From the NCBI GenBank assembly GCA_963675135.1, contig OY776129.1, positions 40,712,141 through 40,776,140 on the forward strand: a stretch of 64,000 nt of DNA, in the 5' to 3' direction. Position numbers and translations under genes: made by a program. A model generated the notes under the pieces. It saw only the letters and a list, made by a program, of their open reading frames with translations. It made no database searches and had not been told where the DNA came from. Numbering within the stretch: position 1 is the stretch's first letter; the number at the start of each line of letters is the position of its first letter. The stretch comes from Galeopsis tetrahit (lineage: Eukaryota > Streptophyta > Magnoliopsida > Lamiales > Lamiaceae). Of this stretch, positions 33,161 to 44,012 are shown in pieces.

Positions 33161-34913
33161 CTTTTGAATTCTCATATCTCATATATGCTCAATGATCTAC
33201 AGATCCTTCATCCTTTCATCACTCCTAATTTTCAAACTTAGCCATCCGGCTACTCAGGGTGGTTAGCCCTCACGCGTTTCAGAATGCTCAAAGTATGCTT
33301 ATGAATCATATCTTAAATTGTTAGGAAATATGTGCTCATACAAATTTCCAAAAATCTCCAAATGTTTTCATTACATCTCATAAAATCTTCAAATATTTAT
33401 CAAAGATAAACATACATTTTAACATAATTTAGAAAAAATTAGACTCATCACTAATCAAAAACACGTTCTTAACCATGCCTAAATTCTCAATCATTCTCTC
33501 GATTCAATCACGAAATTCTCCTAAGTAATCACCTTAACATTTCTCAAATCAATCATTTCTGAAGCTTTAGCAAATGCTCATATGCTTCGAGGTTTTATGC
33601 TCTAAACAACTACGTCTAGGTAACTCATATCATATCACAAAGTAAAATCTAAAGTAAAATATACACTTTTCACTTACGTGGCTCCATATCAGCATCTCGG
33701 AGGTAGTAGGCCTAGACCCTTCATCACCCCCTTTAAACATCGAAGTGTAAGGCATTTGCAAGGTCCGTCATCATGCTCGTCTCCGAATATCGCATCTCAA
33801 CACCCTAGATGATCTTAATCACCTAATATATCGACTCTTGGGTGTATCCTTCTTTACAGTAGCCTTGTAGCCCTCATGACTACCTGTTCATCCTTCATGG
33901 GTTTCTTTTATCACGTAATCTCCTTCGGGAGACATCTTAGATAGGGATGGGTCAACGATCGTTTGTATAATTGGCCACCCAAGATGTAGTATCTTAACCG
34001 CAAAGCTCGAGCTTCTCCAGAAGCTGCAGGGGCTGGTCCTTTATTCAGCTCTTCTCAACTTTTGAATATCAAATTTCAGCACCCTGGGGAGGGTTTGGTC
34101 AGCTTCAGCAGCTAGGCTCGGTGGAGCTTCAATCATACAAGCTTAATCTGAAATCTGAAGTCACATCTAGAATATCGAGGCATGTCAATCATACAAAATT
34201 CATAGATAAGTATGTTAGCCCCACATTCTGAAGTCACGAATCATTATTAGTCCTTAGTCATGGATTCTAGAGCATATAGTAACCACCTAAACTCAACGTG
34301 CTACTCATGCTCTCTAGTATCTCAAGTCAATTTTCAAATTTTAACATCACATCTAGAGCGTCTAGACATAATAATCATGTAAAAGTAGGAGGGTCGTACT
34401 TGATTTAGGGAAAATAAAGTATGATACGCATATCAATCTCATAATGACATACTTATAACAATATCGAATCAACGAATATCATAGCTTATTCATGTCACAC
34501 TCATCATGACATACTCATTATAAAATCAAGTTAGCATAAAAGATCTAACATTTTTTAGCTTTATCAAATTTTGTACTAACCGGTGGTATCGATATACTCG
34601 TTATTTGGGGATCAGCACCATAGCAGGCTAAATATCATAATCCAGCTACTCGTTTGGTTCTCCATAGTTCTCTGCTCTTTCGGGCTCCTCCAGGACCTCT
34701 AGGTTCTCCAGGTTTACTCGTATATCAATCCCGAATTGATCCTGTAAAGATACACCAAAAAAAGGGGCCTCCAACACAGGCTCTCAAGTGCTCAGATAAG
34801 CTTCATAAGCCTCAATTATATAATTTAAAAATGAAATAAGGGAATTCCAGATCTGGATGATCTCCAGCAACCTCCAAGACCTCTGTAGGTTCCAATTTCA
34901 GTTGGGTATATTT
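33161..34913. other. Non-coding interior of the gypsy-derived element
   Basis: About 1.75 kb without a significant open frame on either strand; no pol motif was seen. The composition is like the rest of the element interior. Confidence 0.6.
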
Positions 34914-35159
34914 CTAAAACGTCCCTCGAGGCCCAGATCGGGATCCTCCCGCAGCATTGCGGTTTCCTGTTCCTCCGGAGTTTCGGGGAGCTTCTGGGCT
35001 GGACCTCCTTGCTGTAGATTCTCTCTTCCTCTCTCCACTAGCTGGTTTCACCTCCAGCCTCTTGGCTTGCCTCACCTCTTCGAGGGTGAGATACTTTTCA
35101 GCTCTGAAGATTCTTAAGTTCTCTACCCGCTTCAGGTAATCAATCATCCTCTCACCCAC
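34914..35159 (-). pseudogene. Gag C-terminal remnant of the gypsy-derived element
   Basis: Eighty-one codons containing FRAEKYLTLEEVRQAKR, which resembles the end of plant Ty3/gypsy retrotransposon gag capsid domains (AEKYxxxEE), followed by a Ser/Arg/Gly-rich basic tail. The 900 bases between this and the gag N-terminal piece no longer code for capsid. Confidence 0.5.
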
Positions 35160-35249
35160 TCTAGTTTTCGGACTTATCGTTTTGTCTATTTAGGGCTATT
35201 GGCCTTGATCTCAGGGACCTAAATAGGCTCAATCTTCACTTTCCATTTC

Positions 35250-35530
35250 CGAGCTTATCCCGAAATCCTCCAGGACTTGGATAGAATCAACATATAATCT
35301 GAAATCTTCTGAACCTATCCAGAGATCCTCCAGAGCTTGGATAGACTTAATCTGTAATCTGAAATCTTCTGAACCTACCCAGAGGTCCTCCAGAACTTGG
35401 GTAGACTTAATCTATAATCTGAAATCTTCTGAACCTACCCAGAGGTCCTCCAGAACTTGGGTAGACTTAATCTATAATCTGAAATCTTCTGAACCTACCT
35501 AGAGGTCCTCCAGAACTTGGATAGGCTCGA
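35250..35530. repeat. 60-bp tandem array, about 4.5 copies
   Basis: Units with ATAATCTGAAATCTTCTGAA and AGRTCCTCCAGAACTTGG repeat at exactly 60-base spacing across 35290, 35350, 35410 and 35470. The outermost copies are less conserved. It is a second, unrelated array inside the same element. Confidence 0.85.
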
Positions 35531-36045
35531 TCTGTAATATGAAATTATATCTAAAATATGGAAACATGTTAATCGTGTGCAAAATCATAATCATCATCAG
35601 CGTCTAATCATTAATTCTACCACATAAAGTAATCACAAGACTCAACATGTGAATTGCTTACCCATGCTTCTACGATTTCAAGTAATTCTTAATTCTAAGA
35701 TTGTTTCTAGAGTATCAATCATGTAAGTTTAGGAGAATCATGCTTAATTCAATGGAAAAAATAAGTTTGTGTCATATATGTCAATATCATTAAAATATGC
35801 TCATAGCAATATCAAATTACTATAAAAGATCTAATACTTTAGACTCTATCAAACACCTGTACTAACCTGTAGCACCGATGCACTTATCATATCTTTGTCT
35901 CGTACTCCCATGTTTAGATTTTGGACCTCGAGGCCCTAAATACTCTGCTGCTCGTGGAGGGGCACGAATGTTGTCGTCCTCTGCAGTGCCTGGAGGTATC
36001 TCCTTGCCAGGTCCACTCCCGAGGGCTCCAGACGTGCTAACAATA
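35531..36045. other. Non-coding interior between gag remnants of the gypsy-derived element
   Basis: AT-rich; the word pattern around 35560-35870 echoes 34150-34590 (for example ATCATGTAAR...AGGAGRRTC and TCAAACACCTGTACTAACC / TCAAATTTTGTACTAACC). This suggests an older internal duplication of about 1.3 kb. Confidence 0.45.
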
Positions 36046-36486
36046 TCACCCCCTGTAGAGATAGGGGTGTCTCGAGCCTCTTCCTGGAGTTGGTGTCGGA
36101 GTAGGTATCTCCAGATTCCTTGGTGCAGCTCTGGGACCTCGATCTCTGTGAGCCGCGAAGGCTCTCTCTACAGCTTGCTTGATGAGGGCGTTCAATTGAT
36201 CGGGAGAGATCAGGAGTGGTCCCGAGTCTGGAATATCCTCTTGTTGGGGATCTGTGGTCCGGAACTCTAGGGCTCCAATGTTCCCTGTTATTCCTTCTTC
36301 GATGGGGAGGGGATGGTTTTCCTCTCCCAAGCCGGTATTAGGCGTCACTGGTGGATTTACTCCAGGAGGGGTATGAATCGGGTCTCTTTCCCGACCTCCC
36401 TTTGTCGTAGGGTCATTCGGCAAAGAAGGATTTTCCCCTGCGAGGGGTCTCTTTCCCGAAGCAGATGTGTTATTTCCGCCACCCAT
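36046..36486 (-). pseudogene. Gag N-terminal remnant of the gypsy-derived element
   Basis: A 146-codon frame from ATG 36486 (MGGGNNTSASGKRP), about 64 bases after the 5' LTR and immediately after the primer-binding region. It is Pro/Gly/Asp-rich and low in complexity, with one helix-like part (LNALIKQAVERAFAAHRDR). Such N-terminal leaders precede capsid in Tat-type gag. It ends at TGA before any capsid sequence. Confidence 0.5.
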
Positions 36487-36549
36487 TTGCCCGAACAGGT
36501 AGAAATTCGTGAGAAAATCTTTCAACTCTTTCCCACAGACGGCGCCAGT

Positions 36550-37097
36550 TGATGTGCCAAAATTTGCACAAGGGGATTGGATATCCTCCGAATTGGATAT
36601 CTGATTTTCCAAACACGTAGAATCAATCCAAGGATGTTGCTGCCTTCGATAGAATCCTCGAGAACCTGGAAATCTCCTCGAATTTACCTATTTATAGAGA
36701 TACTTTCTGGAGAGGAAGTCAAGCCTTCCTCTTATTTCGGAGCTGCCCGTGAGACTCGGCCCTGCTGAGTGGACCAAGTCCTCCCTTCTCTCCACTCCCT
36801 GAAGACTCGGCAACACTCCATCTTAGTGGACTTAGTTCCCTAAGATAAAGGAGGACAAGGTCTTCCTTTTATCAAGTCTGGACCGGAAATGGCGGGAGTT
36901 CCCTACATCTATGGTTCATAGCTACTCGTTAAGACTGCTTCTTTCTGATGCTCCTCTCCAGACGGAGTTCCCTCCAGAGAGACCTCTAGAGGGGATTTCT
37001 TATCCAGAGAGTATTAGATAATCCACTCCTTCCATTTTGATCTCATCTTTTATACACGTGTCGACTCCTTATTAGGTGACATTTTTAGGCCGCATCA
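36550..37097 (-). repeat. 5' LTR of the gypsy-derived element (548 bp, internally deleted)
   Basis: Lacks the 184-base block present in the left LTR; the junction lies at GAACCTGGAAATC (about 36670). Because reverse transcription makes both LTRs from one template, the difference must have arisen after insertion. Confidence 0.9.
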
Positions 37098-37102
37098 CAT
37101 TG

Positions 37103-37643
37103 TGTTGCACTTTTCAACAATTTTCATTAATTTTATGTGGCCGTTTTCATCAAATTCCTCAACCTTATAAAGATGATCAATAACGCTATAAATTCCATTG
37201 GCTTCTTAAATAAATGAGGGAGGGGGTTTCAAACGTGTAATTCGACCTTATAAAGATGATCACTAACCCTCTAAGTTGTCATACTCAAAAAAGGAAAAAA
37301 AAATGAGGGACGGGGTTTTAAACGTGTAATTCGACCTTATAAAGATGATCACTAACCCTCTAAGTTGTCAATTCATACTCAATAAATGAATTTATTTTGT
37401 ATATATGAAGAAAAAAAAATACTTGTGAGAAGGATGGGTTTTGGTTTTGAACCATGTAAACCGACCTTAAAGACATGCTCACTTATCATTCAAATTGTTG
37501 TCATACTTGATAAATGAATGATCTTCTTTAGTATATATATTAATATTATATTGCACTTTTCAGTTTTAGTAACTTAAACTTTTCAGTAATGTGTTGTATT
37601 TTTAAGTAATATTGTGTTGCGTTTTTCAATTATAATAACTTAC
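37103..37643. repeat. Intergenic DNA with a diverged ~90-bp repeat
   Basis: The phrase TCGACCTTATAAAGATGATC and its surroundings occur at about 37213-37295 and 37303-37390, with a third degraded copy near 37430-37520. The sequence just right of the gypsy-derived element (GTTTTCATCAAATTCCTC, 37144) echoes that left of it (31015), so the insertion hit an already repeated region. Confidence 0.55.
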
Positions 37644-37797
37644 TGTTGGTCCCAGTAAGTGAGTTAAGATTGAATTAAGAAAAAAGTGTAGAGGGGAGGG
37701 GTGAATAAACTTTTTAAAACTTTTTCAAAATGTATCAGAGTAAGTTTATTTCCAAGTCTGCTGATATCAACTCAGCTGGTCCTTAGTCTACTGATCT
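37644..37797 (-). repeat. LTR A, first part (copia, minus strand), interrupted by LTR B
   Basis: Starts TGTTGGTCCC (37644), the reverse of the GGGACCAACA end of SIRE-like LTRs in this window, and continues through GTGTAGAGGGGAGGGGTGAA. It breaks at GATCT (37793-37797), the target site of LTR B, and resumes at 39231. Confidence 0.8.
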
Positions 37798-39230
37798 TGT
37801 TGGTCCTTGTAAGTGAGTTAAGGTTGGATTAAGTAAAAAGTGTAGAGAAGAGTGGTGAATAGACTTTTCAAAACTTTTCCAAAATGTATCAGAGTAAGTT
37901 TTATTCTAGTCTGCTGATATTACTTAGCTGATCCTTAGTCTGCTGATTATTCAACCAGTTGACTAACAAACAACTTTGTTATATCTTTAAGTATATTATT
38001 GTGCGGATCAATGAGCCCTTAGTTTATACTCACTTATGTATATATGAAAATCCTTTGTTTACTTTGTGAGTAAGATGTTAAGTCGTTTACTCAGCTAATT
38101 TTTCAATCTGGTTGTTTATACGATTAACTCTTCTAAAGTAATATGAAATAAGAAATACAGTAAAGTAAAACTGAGACGAGGGATTTTATAGTGGTTCAGC
38201 CTATAAGCCTACATCCACTCTCACAATTCCAAATTGTGAAATTCACTTCTTGTGGTTTTAAGTCCCAAGTTTAAGACTTTGATCTTGTCGATTACACCTC
38301 CAAATGTATCCTCCGATCAACTAGTAATGTTGAGTAACTAGCACTCTTTACAACGAAATTATCCAACTAAGAAATCAAACAATAAAACTTTTAAGCCTTC
38401 AAATAATCTGCTTCAGAACTTGGCTTCTTCTTTCTTCTTCAATAAACGCTGTGAGTTTTTCTTGCTTTGGCGCTCTTAATACTTCAGTATATCAGTAATC
38501 TTTCAGTAGTCTTTTCCGAATGAAGATCTCCAGGTATTTATAGAGTAAGTTCTCAAGTTAGCCGTTGGAAATAACTAACTTCTCTTGAGCTTATCTAATA
38601 AAACCTCTTTGTAACTTCTTTTAACCGCTTCTTGTAACTCCTTCTTGAATTGGTTATTCCATTATAACCTCCAAAGTAGTTATTCAGTTACTCGGTTATT
38701 TCCTTCCCTTAACTGCTCTTGATAAGATAAGTTTTCAAAACTTATTCTTCTTCTTCTTCTTCTTCTCTTGAATACTTTGCTGATTCTCTAGTCTTCTGAC
38801 TTAAGCTACTAGCAGTCTTCTTTGATACAGTGTTCTTATGACTTCTCTTCTTATGTCTTCTCTTGAACTCTTCTGAACTTTTAGTCTTCTTGATCACTAA
38901 TCTTCTTTATCCAATAGTCTTCTGATCAGTCTTCTGATTCTTCTCTGCTGATGTAGTCTTCTTAACCTGTTCTTATACTATAGTCTATCTAGTAATACAT
39001 CAACTGAACTTTATACAAATGTGTATTTCTAAACCTATACTATAAGCTTTATATACAATTCATTATCAGCTTAGTTCCTAACACTTAGACTGTAAATCAG
39101 ATTATCAATCAGATTATTACTCAATCTGATTACTTAGTTAAGATGACTTGTTTAACTAACATTTACTTTACTAATTAACTTTAAGTTGCTTTTCATCATT
39201 TTAAGACTTTGTAGGATTCATATCCCAACA
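37798..39230 (-). mobile_element. Solo LTR B (copia, SIRE-like), 1433 bp, TSD GATCT
   Basis: Runs TGTTGGTCCTTG...ATATCCCAACA, a complete LTR in minus orientation. Exact GATCT duplications (37793-37797 and 39231-39235) lie in the interrupted LTR A. No internal region is present, so an original full element was reduced by LTR-LTR recombination. It contains a (TTC)n run at about 38740-38765. Confidence 0.9.
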
Positions 39231-39736
39231 GATCTTTCAACCAGTCAACAAATAATCAACTTTGTTATATCTTAATATGTAGTGTGCGGATGTATAAGTC
39301 CTTAGTTTATTTATACTCACTTATTAATATAAAAATCCTTTAAAGAACTTGTAAGTAAGGTCAAGTCGTCTACTCAGCTAGATCTTTCAATCCGGTTGTT
39401 TATACGAATAACTATTCTTAACAATCAATACAAAATGTAAACTGTAAAGTAAATTGGGACGAGAGATTTTATAGTGGTTCAGCCAATAGCCTACATCCAC
39501 TCTCACGATTCCAAATCACAAAATTCACTTCTTATTGTTTAAAGTCTCAAGTCTAAGACTTCGATCTTGTCAGTACACCTTTTAATGTAGCTTCGATCCA
39601 CTTGTTAGCAAGAACAAACACTTTTAGAACATACTTCCTTCCAACCAAAACAACTAATAATGAATTATCTTCAAGCTTCAATAACTCTTCTTTGAACTCT
39701 GCTTGTGCTTCACTTATCTTCTTGAACACTTGTACT
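39231..39736 (-). repeat. LTR A, second part, cut by element C
   Basis: Resumes LTR A after the GATCT duplication and parallels LTR B (for example TTATAGTGGTTCAGCC). It ends where a third LTR starts at TGTTGGTCCC (39737). The rest of LTR A is not found in the window. Confidence 0.75.
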
Positions 39737-39944
39737 TGTTGGTCCCTAAATGAGTATCAATGTTGGTGAAAGTCTAGAGCGGGGTGAATAGACTTTCAGA
39801 TTTTCAAATTTTTTGTGCTTTGATCAGATGAGATAACCAGAAGAGTTATATGTTCAAGTCGTCTGATGCAAATAAGATGATCTGATCTAGAGTGCGTCGC
39901 GTGTAGAGTAGAAGATAGAGATAACAAACCTATTGATTGGTATA

Positions 39945-41290
39945 TGTTGGGATATGAATCCTATAAACAATGTTCTAATTGATGATTATATGTTTTGATG
40001 GCCAAAAGCAACTTTAGAGTTAATGATATGTGTGATTATATGTTGTTCTATGTGAATTATATGAAATAAGTTTACTGATCTTAATGTGTTATGTTGATTA
40101 AGTTTACTGATCTTAGTATATTACTAATCTGATATATGAACTGTTTAAGAACTAAGCTGATGGAAATATTGTATAGACAACTTATAGTATAGGACTTAGT
40201 TATACTCATCTGTATGTAGTTCAGTTGATGTATAGATAGGTTTTATATTTGTAAAGTTGTATTCTATTGTATTTCAGCATTGTAATAGTTAGAACAGTAG
40301 ATTAGATTGAAGTCAGAAGACTAAAGATGACTAAGAAGACTACTTCAGAAGATGAAGAAATCAAGTGAAGTTTTTGAAGGAAGCTGAACAGTTTTGGAAG
40401 AACTGTGCTGACTGACCAAGAGCAGTAAAACTAAGAAGAGTAGTTTACTGTGCTGAGTTGGTTTATTTGAAGAATAAGTTTGGATGACTTATTTGAAGCG
40501 TAACTGAAGATTTATATGAAGATAAGCTGACTTGGAAAGATAAGATAAGTTGGTTACAAAACAGAAGGAAGTTACAACAAGAAACGGTTATGAGTTAGTT
40601 GAGAGTTAGTTCACAAACTGCTAACTGTCTTACTATATCTTATAAATACCGTGTGATCTTCTACTTGAAAAGACTACTGATACAATTACTATTCAAGAGC
40701 AATCAAGAAGCATTCAAGTATTCAAGAACTCACAGAGTCAAGAAGAACTGAAGAGAAGCCACAGATCTGATTTGAAGAATCAAAGGCTATTACCAAGAGA
40801 AGTTTTACTTTTCGTTTTAAGTTTGTATTGTGTAAACAAGTGTGCTAGTTACTTGTGAAATTACTAGTAGATCAAAGATATACCTGGAGGTATAATCGAC
40901 AAGATCAAAGTCTTAATCTTGGGACTCTAAACAACAAGTACTCAAGTGGAAAAGAGTAATAAAACATCGCAACTGGAGTTGTGAGAGTGGATGTAGACAT
41001 TTGTCGAACCACTATAAAATCTTGTGTTCTTTACTGCTTTATGTTTTGATTAACTGTTGATATATTTGTTGAATAAGAACAGTAAGTTTTCTAAAGAAAA
41101 GATTTAAAGAAAAGTTGAGTATAAAAGCTAACTGTTAAGTACTGAGCTGATTCTAAGAACAGTACTGTACAGAACACATTTCCGCATTAAAAACTCTGAT
41201 ATTTTGATAGAATTTGAAAAGTCTATTCACCCCTCCCCTCTAGACTTTTTCTTAGCTTACTCAATCTTAACTCAACTTTTGGGACCAACA
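39945..41290 (+). repeat. 5' LTR of element D (1346 bp)
   Basis: TGTTGGGATATGAATCCTAT to CTTTTGGGACCAACA. Probable TATA region TTATAAATACC near 40640. Differs from the 3' LTR by about half a dozen substitutions seen by eye and by lacking a 32-bp duplication. Confidence 0.95.
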
Positions 41291-41451
41291 AGTGGTATCA
41301 GAGCAGTAGTTCTTTGGACTGCTGTTTCTTGATAACCTTGTAGACTTTGGGGAAAGTCTAATTGTTTCTCATTAGTGATACTTGTTTCTTGATCTTACTT
41401 GTCTTTCTTGACCTATCTGTCATACTACTGATCTTAACTGTCTACTCTATC

Positions 41452-43989
41452 ATGGAAGAAACTAACATCAATAAACTTCCAAAGTTCAAGGTTGCAGATT
41501 ACGATTACTGGAAACTGAGGATGGAGGCCATCTTTAGTTCAACCCATGATCTAATGATGTCTGTGATCAAAGAAGGGCCTATTACTACCATGATACCCAA
41601 CACTGCAACTCTGGAGCCTTCAAAAGCCATTGGTGTTCTCATGCCAAAGCCCAGGTTAGATTTAACTACTGAGGAAATGAGGCAGAACAATCTAGACAGC
41701 TTGGCCAAGAATTACATTTTGTACACCCTTCCCAATGAGTATCTTGGGAAAGTGGTTAAATGTAAATTAGCCAAAGAGATGTGGGACAAGTTAGCTATCA
41801 TTTGTGAGGGAACCTCTCTTATAAAAGAAAGCAAAATATCCACTGCTGTCCAGAAGTTTGAGTCATTTAAAATTAAGCCTGGTGAAACAATAGACCAGCT
41901 CGATACTCGTTTTACCAAGATTATGAATGATCTGGATGTTTTAGGCAAGACTTATACCAATAGGGAGATCAATTTACGTATCCTTAAAGCCTTAGATGAA
42001 CGGTGGAAAATGGTCACACTGATCATTAAAAACACTCAGGATATAGATAACTGGTCTGCCGAAACTACCTTCCAAACCCTTCAGGCACATGAGTTTGAAT
42101 TGGATGAAGAAGATCCAATAGTTAGTGGTGATAAGGTTAAGGAAATCTCCAAGAGCATTGCACTTAAGGCGTCTACCTCTAAGAAGCCTAGATCATCTAT
42201 GTCTAAGTCCTCAAGCATAAAAGATGAACTAGAAATTACTGATCTTGATCTTAAGGATCAGTTGAATTTAATGATTAAGAGGTTTGACAAGCTTAACAAG
42301 AGGTATGGTAGATACAAAAGATTCTATAAGGACACTCAGGGCTCTAATAACAGGGACTCTTCTAGGACCAGAAGGGATCACAAATCTTCTGAAAGAAGAG
42401 ATGAGATCTCTAATGAGAAAAGAAGAGATAGGAACTCTGCTGATAGGAAGGATAGAAACTCTACTGATAGAAAGGACAGGAACCGATATCATTCTCCTTC
42501 TAAACGTACTTCTAATGAACCTCTGTGTTATAACTGTGAAAAGCCAGGTCATTACATCCATGAATGTCCTGATCTAAGTGCTGAAGACAGAAGAGAAAGG
42601 AAAGCAAGGAGAGATCGCAAATATGCAAAGGGTAAGAGGGCAATGATGGCTAACAATGAATCTGATACGGATTCAGATGAGTTACCATCCTCCTCTTCTG
42701 ATTACCCTTCCAGCAGTGAGAAAGAAGTCTTCATTGCAGATGATGGACTAGTTATGATGGCAAAAATAGATCAAGAGGTATCATCTGTCACATCTTTTCA
42801 ATCTTGTGATGAATCAGACTCTGATTCTGATTTATGTGACACTGCTGATAGTAGTGTAGGGAGTAGTCTTCACCATTCCAATGGAATAAATGAAGAAGAC
42901 CTCCTACCAGCTAACAAAGCATTCATAGAAATCAGTGATGAGAACATATCTTTAAGACAAGAAATCATGAGTCTTAGAGAAGCTCAAATGAAAGTGGATC
43001 CTAATATAACTATTCTAAATGCACGGCTATCAGAAGAGTTGTCACAACTCAAAGATAAGTATGCATCTATGGACAAGTTATATCAGGGTATGCTTCATAC
43101 ACAAGCTAAAGAGACAAATGAGTTCAATGACTTAAAGATTAAATGTGAAAAACTTGAAGAGCGCAATAGATTCTTAGAATCTGAAGTACTAAGCTTGGAT
43201 ATGAAGCTATCTGATATGATTAACTCTTCTAAGATTAATCAAACATTATCAGACAGATACAGAGCTCCTTATGATAAGAGTGGAATAGGTACTGATCTGC
43301 CTAGTCCCTCTACTTCAGGCATTAAGAACACTACTGGAGCAAGTTCAAGTTCTTTACAATTAGATAAAGGAAAAGAACCTATGATCTATGATAGTGAACC
43401 AAACTCCAAGGTTCAGTCTAAATACATTCCTCCTAATACCAAGAATGGTAAACAGAAGAATGGATCTAGACCAGTACAGTCAAGACCATACCAGAAGAGT
43501 TCTACTCCTCTGACCAGAGCTGAAAAGTCCTGGAATCAGAAGAGGCAGACTCAGAACAGTAGGTCAAGACAAACTCAGGCAAGTTGGAAACAGCCTAGAC
43601 CTCCTTTCATAAGGCAGTCTCAGCTGTACTCAACTAAACCTAGGAAATTTGTGCCTCATTATCATAACAAACCTGTTCTTTATCCTCCACCTTTATCTTA
43701 TGATATCATTGGAGAGGAAAGACCAAAACGCATCTATAAGCCGTATGGTCCACAGGCTTTTAGGCCATATGCAAACTATTACAGACATACTGATCTTACT
43801 GAAAAAGAGATAGAACCAAGGAAAGGTTATCTCAGAAAAATAGATCCTAAGTCTGCTGATAATTTGGATAAGGTCAACAAAGTACTGTTCTGTGATAAGC
43901 ATGGTAGAAAACTTAAGAGGTCTCAATTAATCAAAACTTCAATGTTTATTTGGATACCTCTTACTACTAACCCCCAAGGACCCCAATAA
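41452..43989 (+). CDS. gag: Gag of SIRE-type element D
   Basis: 845 residues from ATG 41452 (MEETNINKLPKF), preferred over upstream non-ATG codons because it opens the conserved gag. The N-terminal UBN2-type capsid domain spans about residues 15-240. A Ser/Arg/Asp-rich stretch follows (about 290-355). The CCHC zinc knuckle CYNCEKPGHYIHEC (359-372), which binds RNA, comes next, then an acidic serine-rich part. A long predicted coiled coil follows (ENISLRQEIMSLREAQ to about SLDMKLSDMI), typical of SIRE-type gag, and the end is basic and Tyr/Pro-rich. The frame is intact to the TAA at 43987-43989, after WIPLTTNPQGPQ. Confidence 0.92.
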   Translation: MEETNINKLPKFKVADYDYWKLRMEAIFSSTHDLMMSVIKEGPITTMIPNTATLEPSKAIGVLMPKPRLDLTTEEMRQNNLDSLAKNYILYTLPNEYLGKVVKCKLAKEMWDKLAIICEGTSLIKESKISTAVQKFESFKIKPGETIDQLDTRFTKIMNDLDVLGKTYTNREINLRILKALDERWKMVTLIIKNTQDIDNWSAETTFQTLQAHEFELDEEDPIVSGDKVKEISKSIALKASTSKKPRSSMSKSSSIKDELEITDLDLKDQLNLMIKRFDKLNKRYGRYKRFYKDTQGSNNRDSSRTRRDHKSSERRDEISNEKRRDRNSADRKDRNSTDRKDRNRYHSPSKRTSNEPLCYNCEKPGHYIHECPDLSAEDRRERKARRDRKYAKGKRAMMANNESDTDSDELPSSSSDYPSSSEKEVFIADDGLVMMAKIDQEVSSVTSFQSCDESDSDSDLCDTADSSVGSSLHHSNGINEEDLLPANKAFIEISDENISLRQEIMSLREAQMKVDPNITILNARLSEELSQLKDKYASMDKLYQGMLHTQAKETNEFNDLKIKCEKLEERNRFLESEVLSLDMKLSDMINSSKINQTLSDRYRAPYDKSGIGTDLPSPSTSGIKNTTGASSSSLQLDKGKEPMIYDSEPNSKVQSKYIPPNTKNGKQKNGSRPVQSRPYQKSSTPLTRAEKSWNQKRQTQNSRSRQTQASWKQPRPPFIRQSQLYSTKPRKFVPHYHNKPVLYPPPLSYDIIGEERPKRIYKPYGPQAFRPYANYYRHTDLTEKEIEPRKGYLRKIDPKSADNLDKVNKVLFCDKHGRKLKRSQLIKTSMFIWIPLTTNPQGPQ

Positions 43990-44012
43990 AGAAAGGGTAC
44001 CTAAATTATTAA

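Larger units (their letters stand above)
31069..37097 (-). mobile_element. Ty3/gypsy-derived non-autonomous LTR element (LARD-like), 6.0 kb
   Basis: Bounded by LTRs at 31069-31800 and 36550-37097, both TGATG...GCATCA, with the 5-bp duplication CATTG (31064-31068, 37098-37102). Orientation is minus. Next to the right LTR, read on the minus strand, comes a primer-binding-like TGGCGCCGTCTGTGGGAA, typical of plant Ty3/gypsy elements of the Tat/Athila group. Next to the left LTR is a polypurine tract (AGGGGGGAGTAGA). Inside are two scraps of gag and two tandem arrays. No protease, reverse transcriptase or integrase was found, so it depends on a partner element. Confidence 0.85.
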
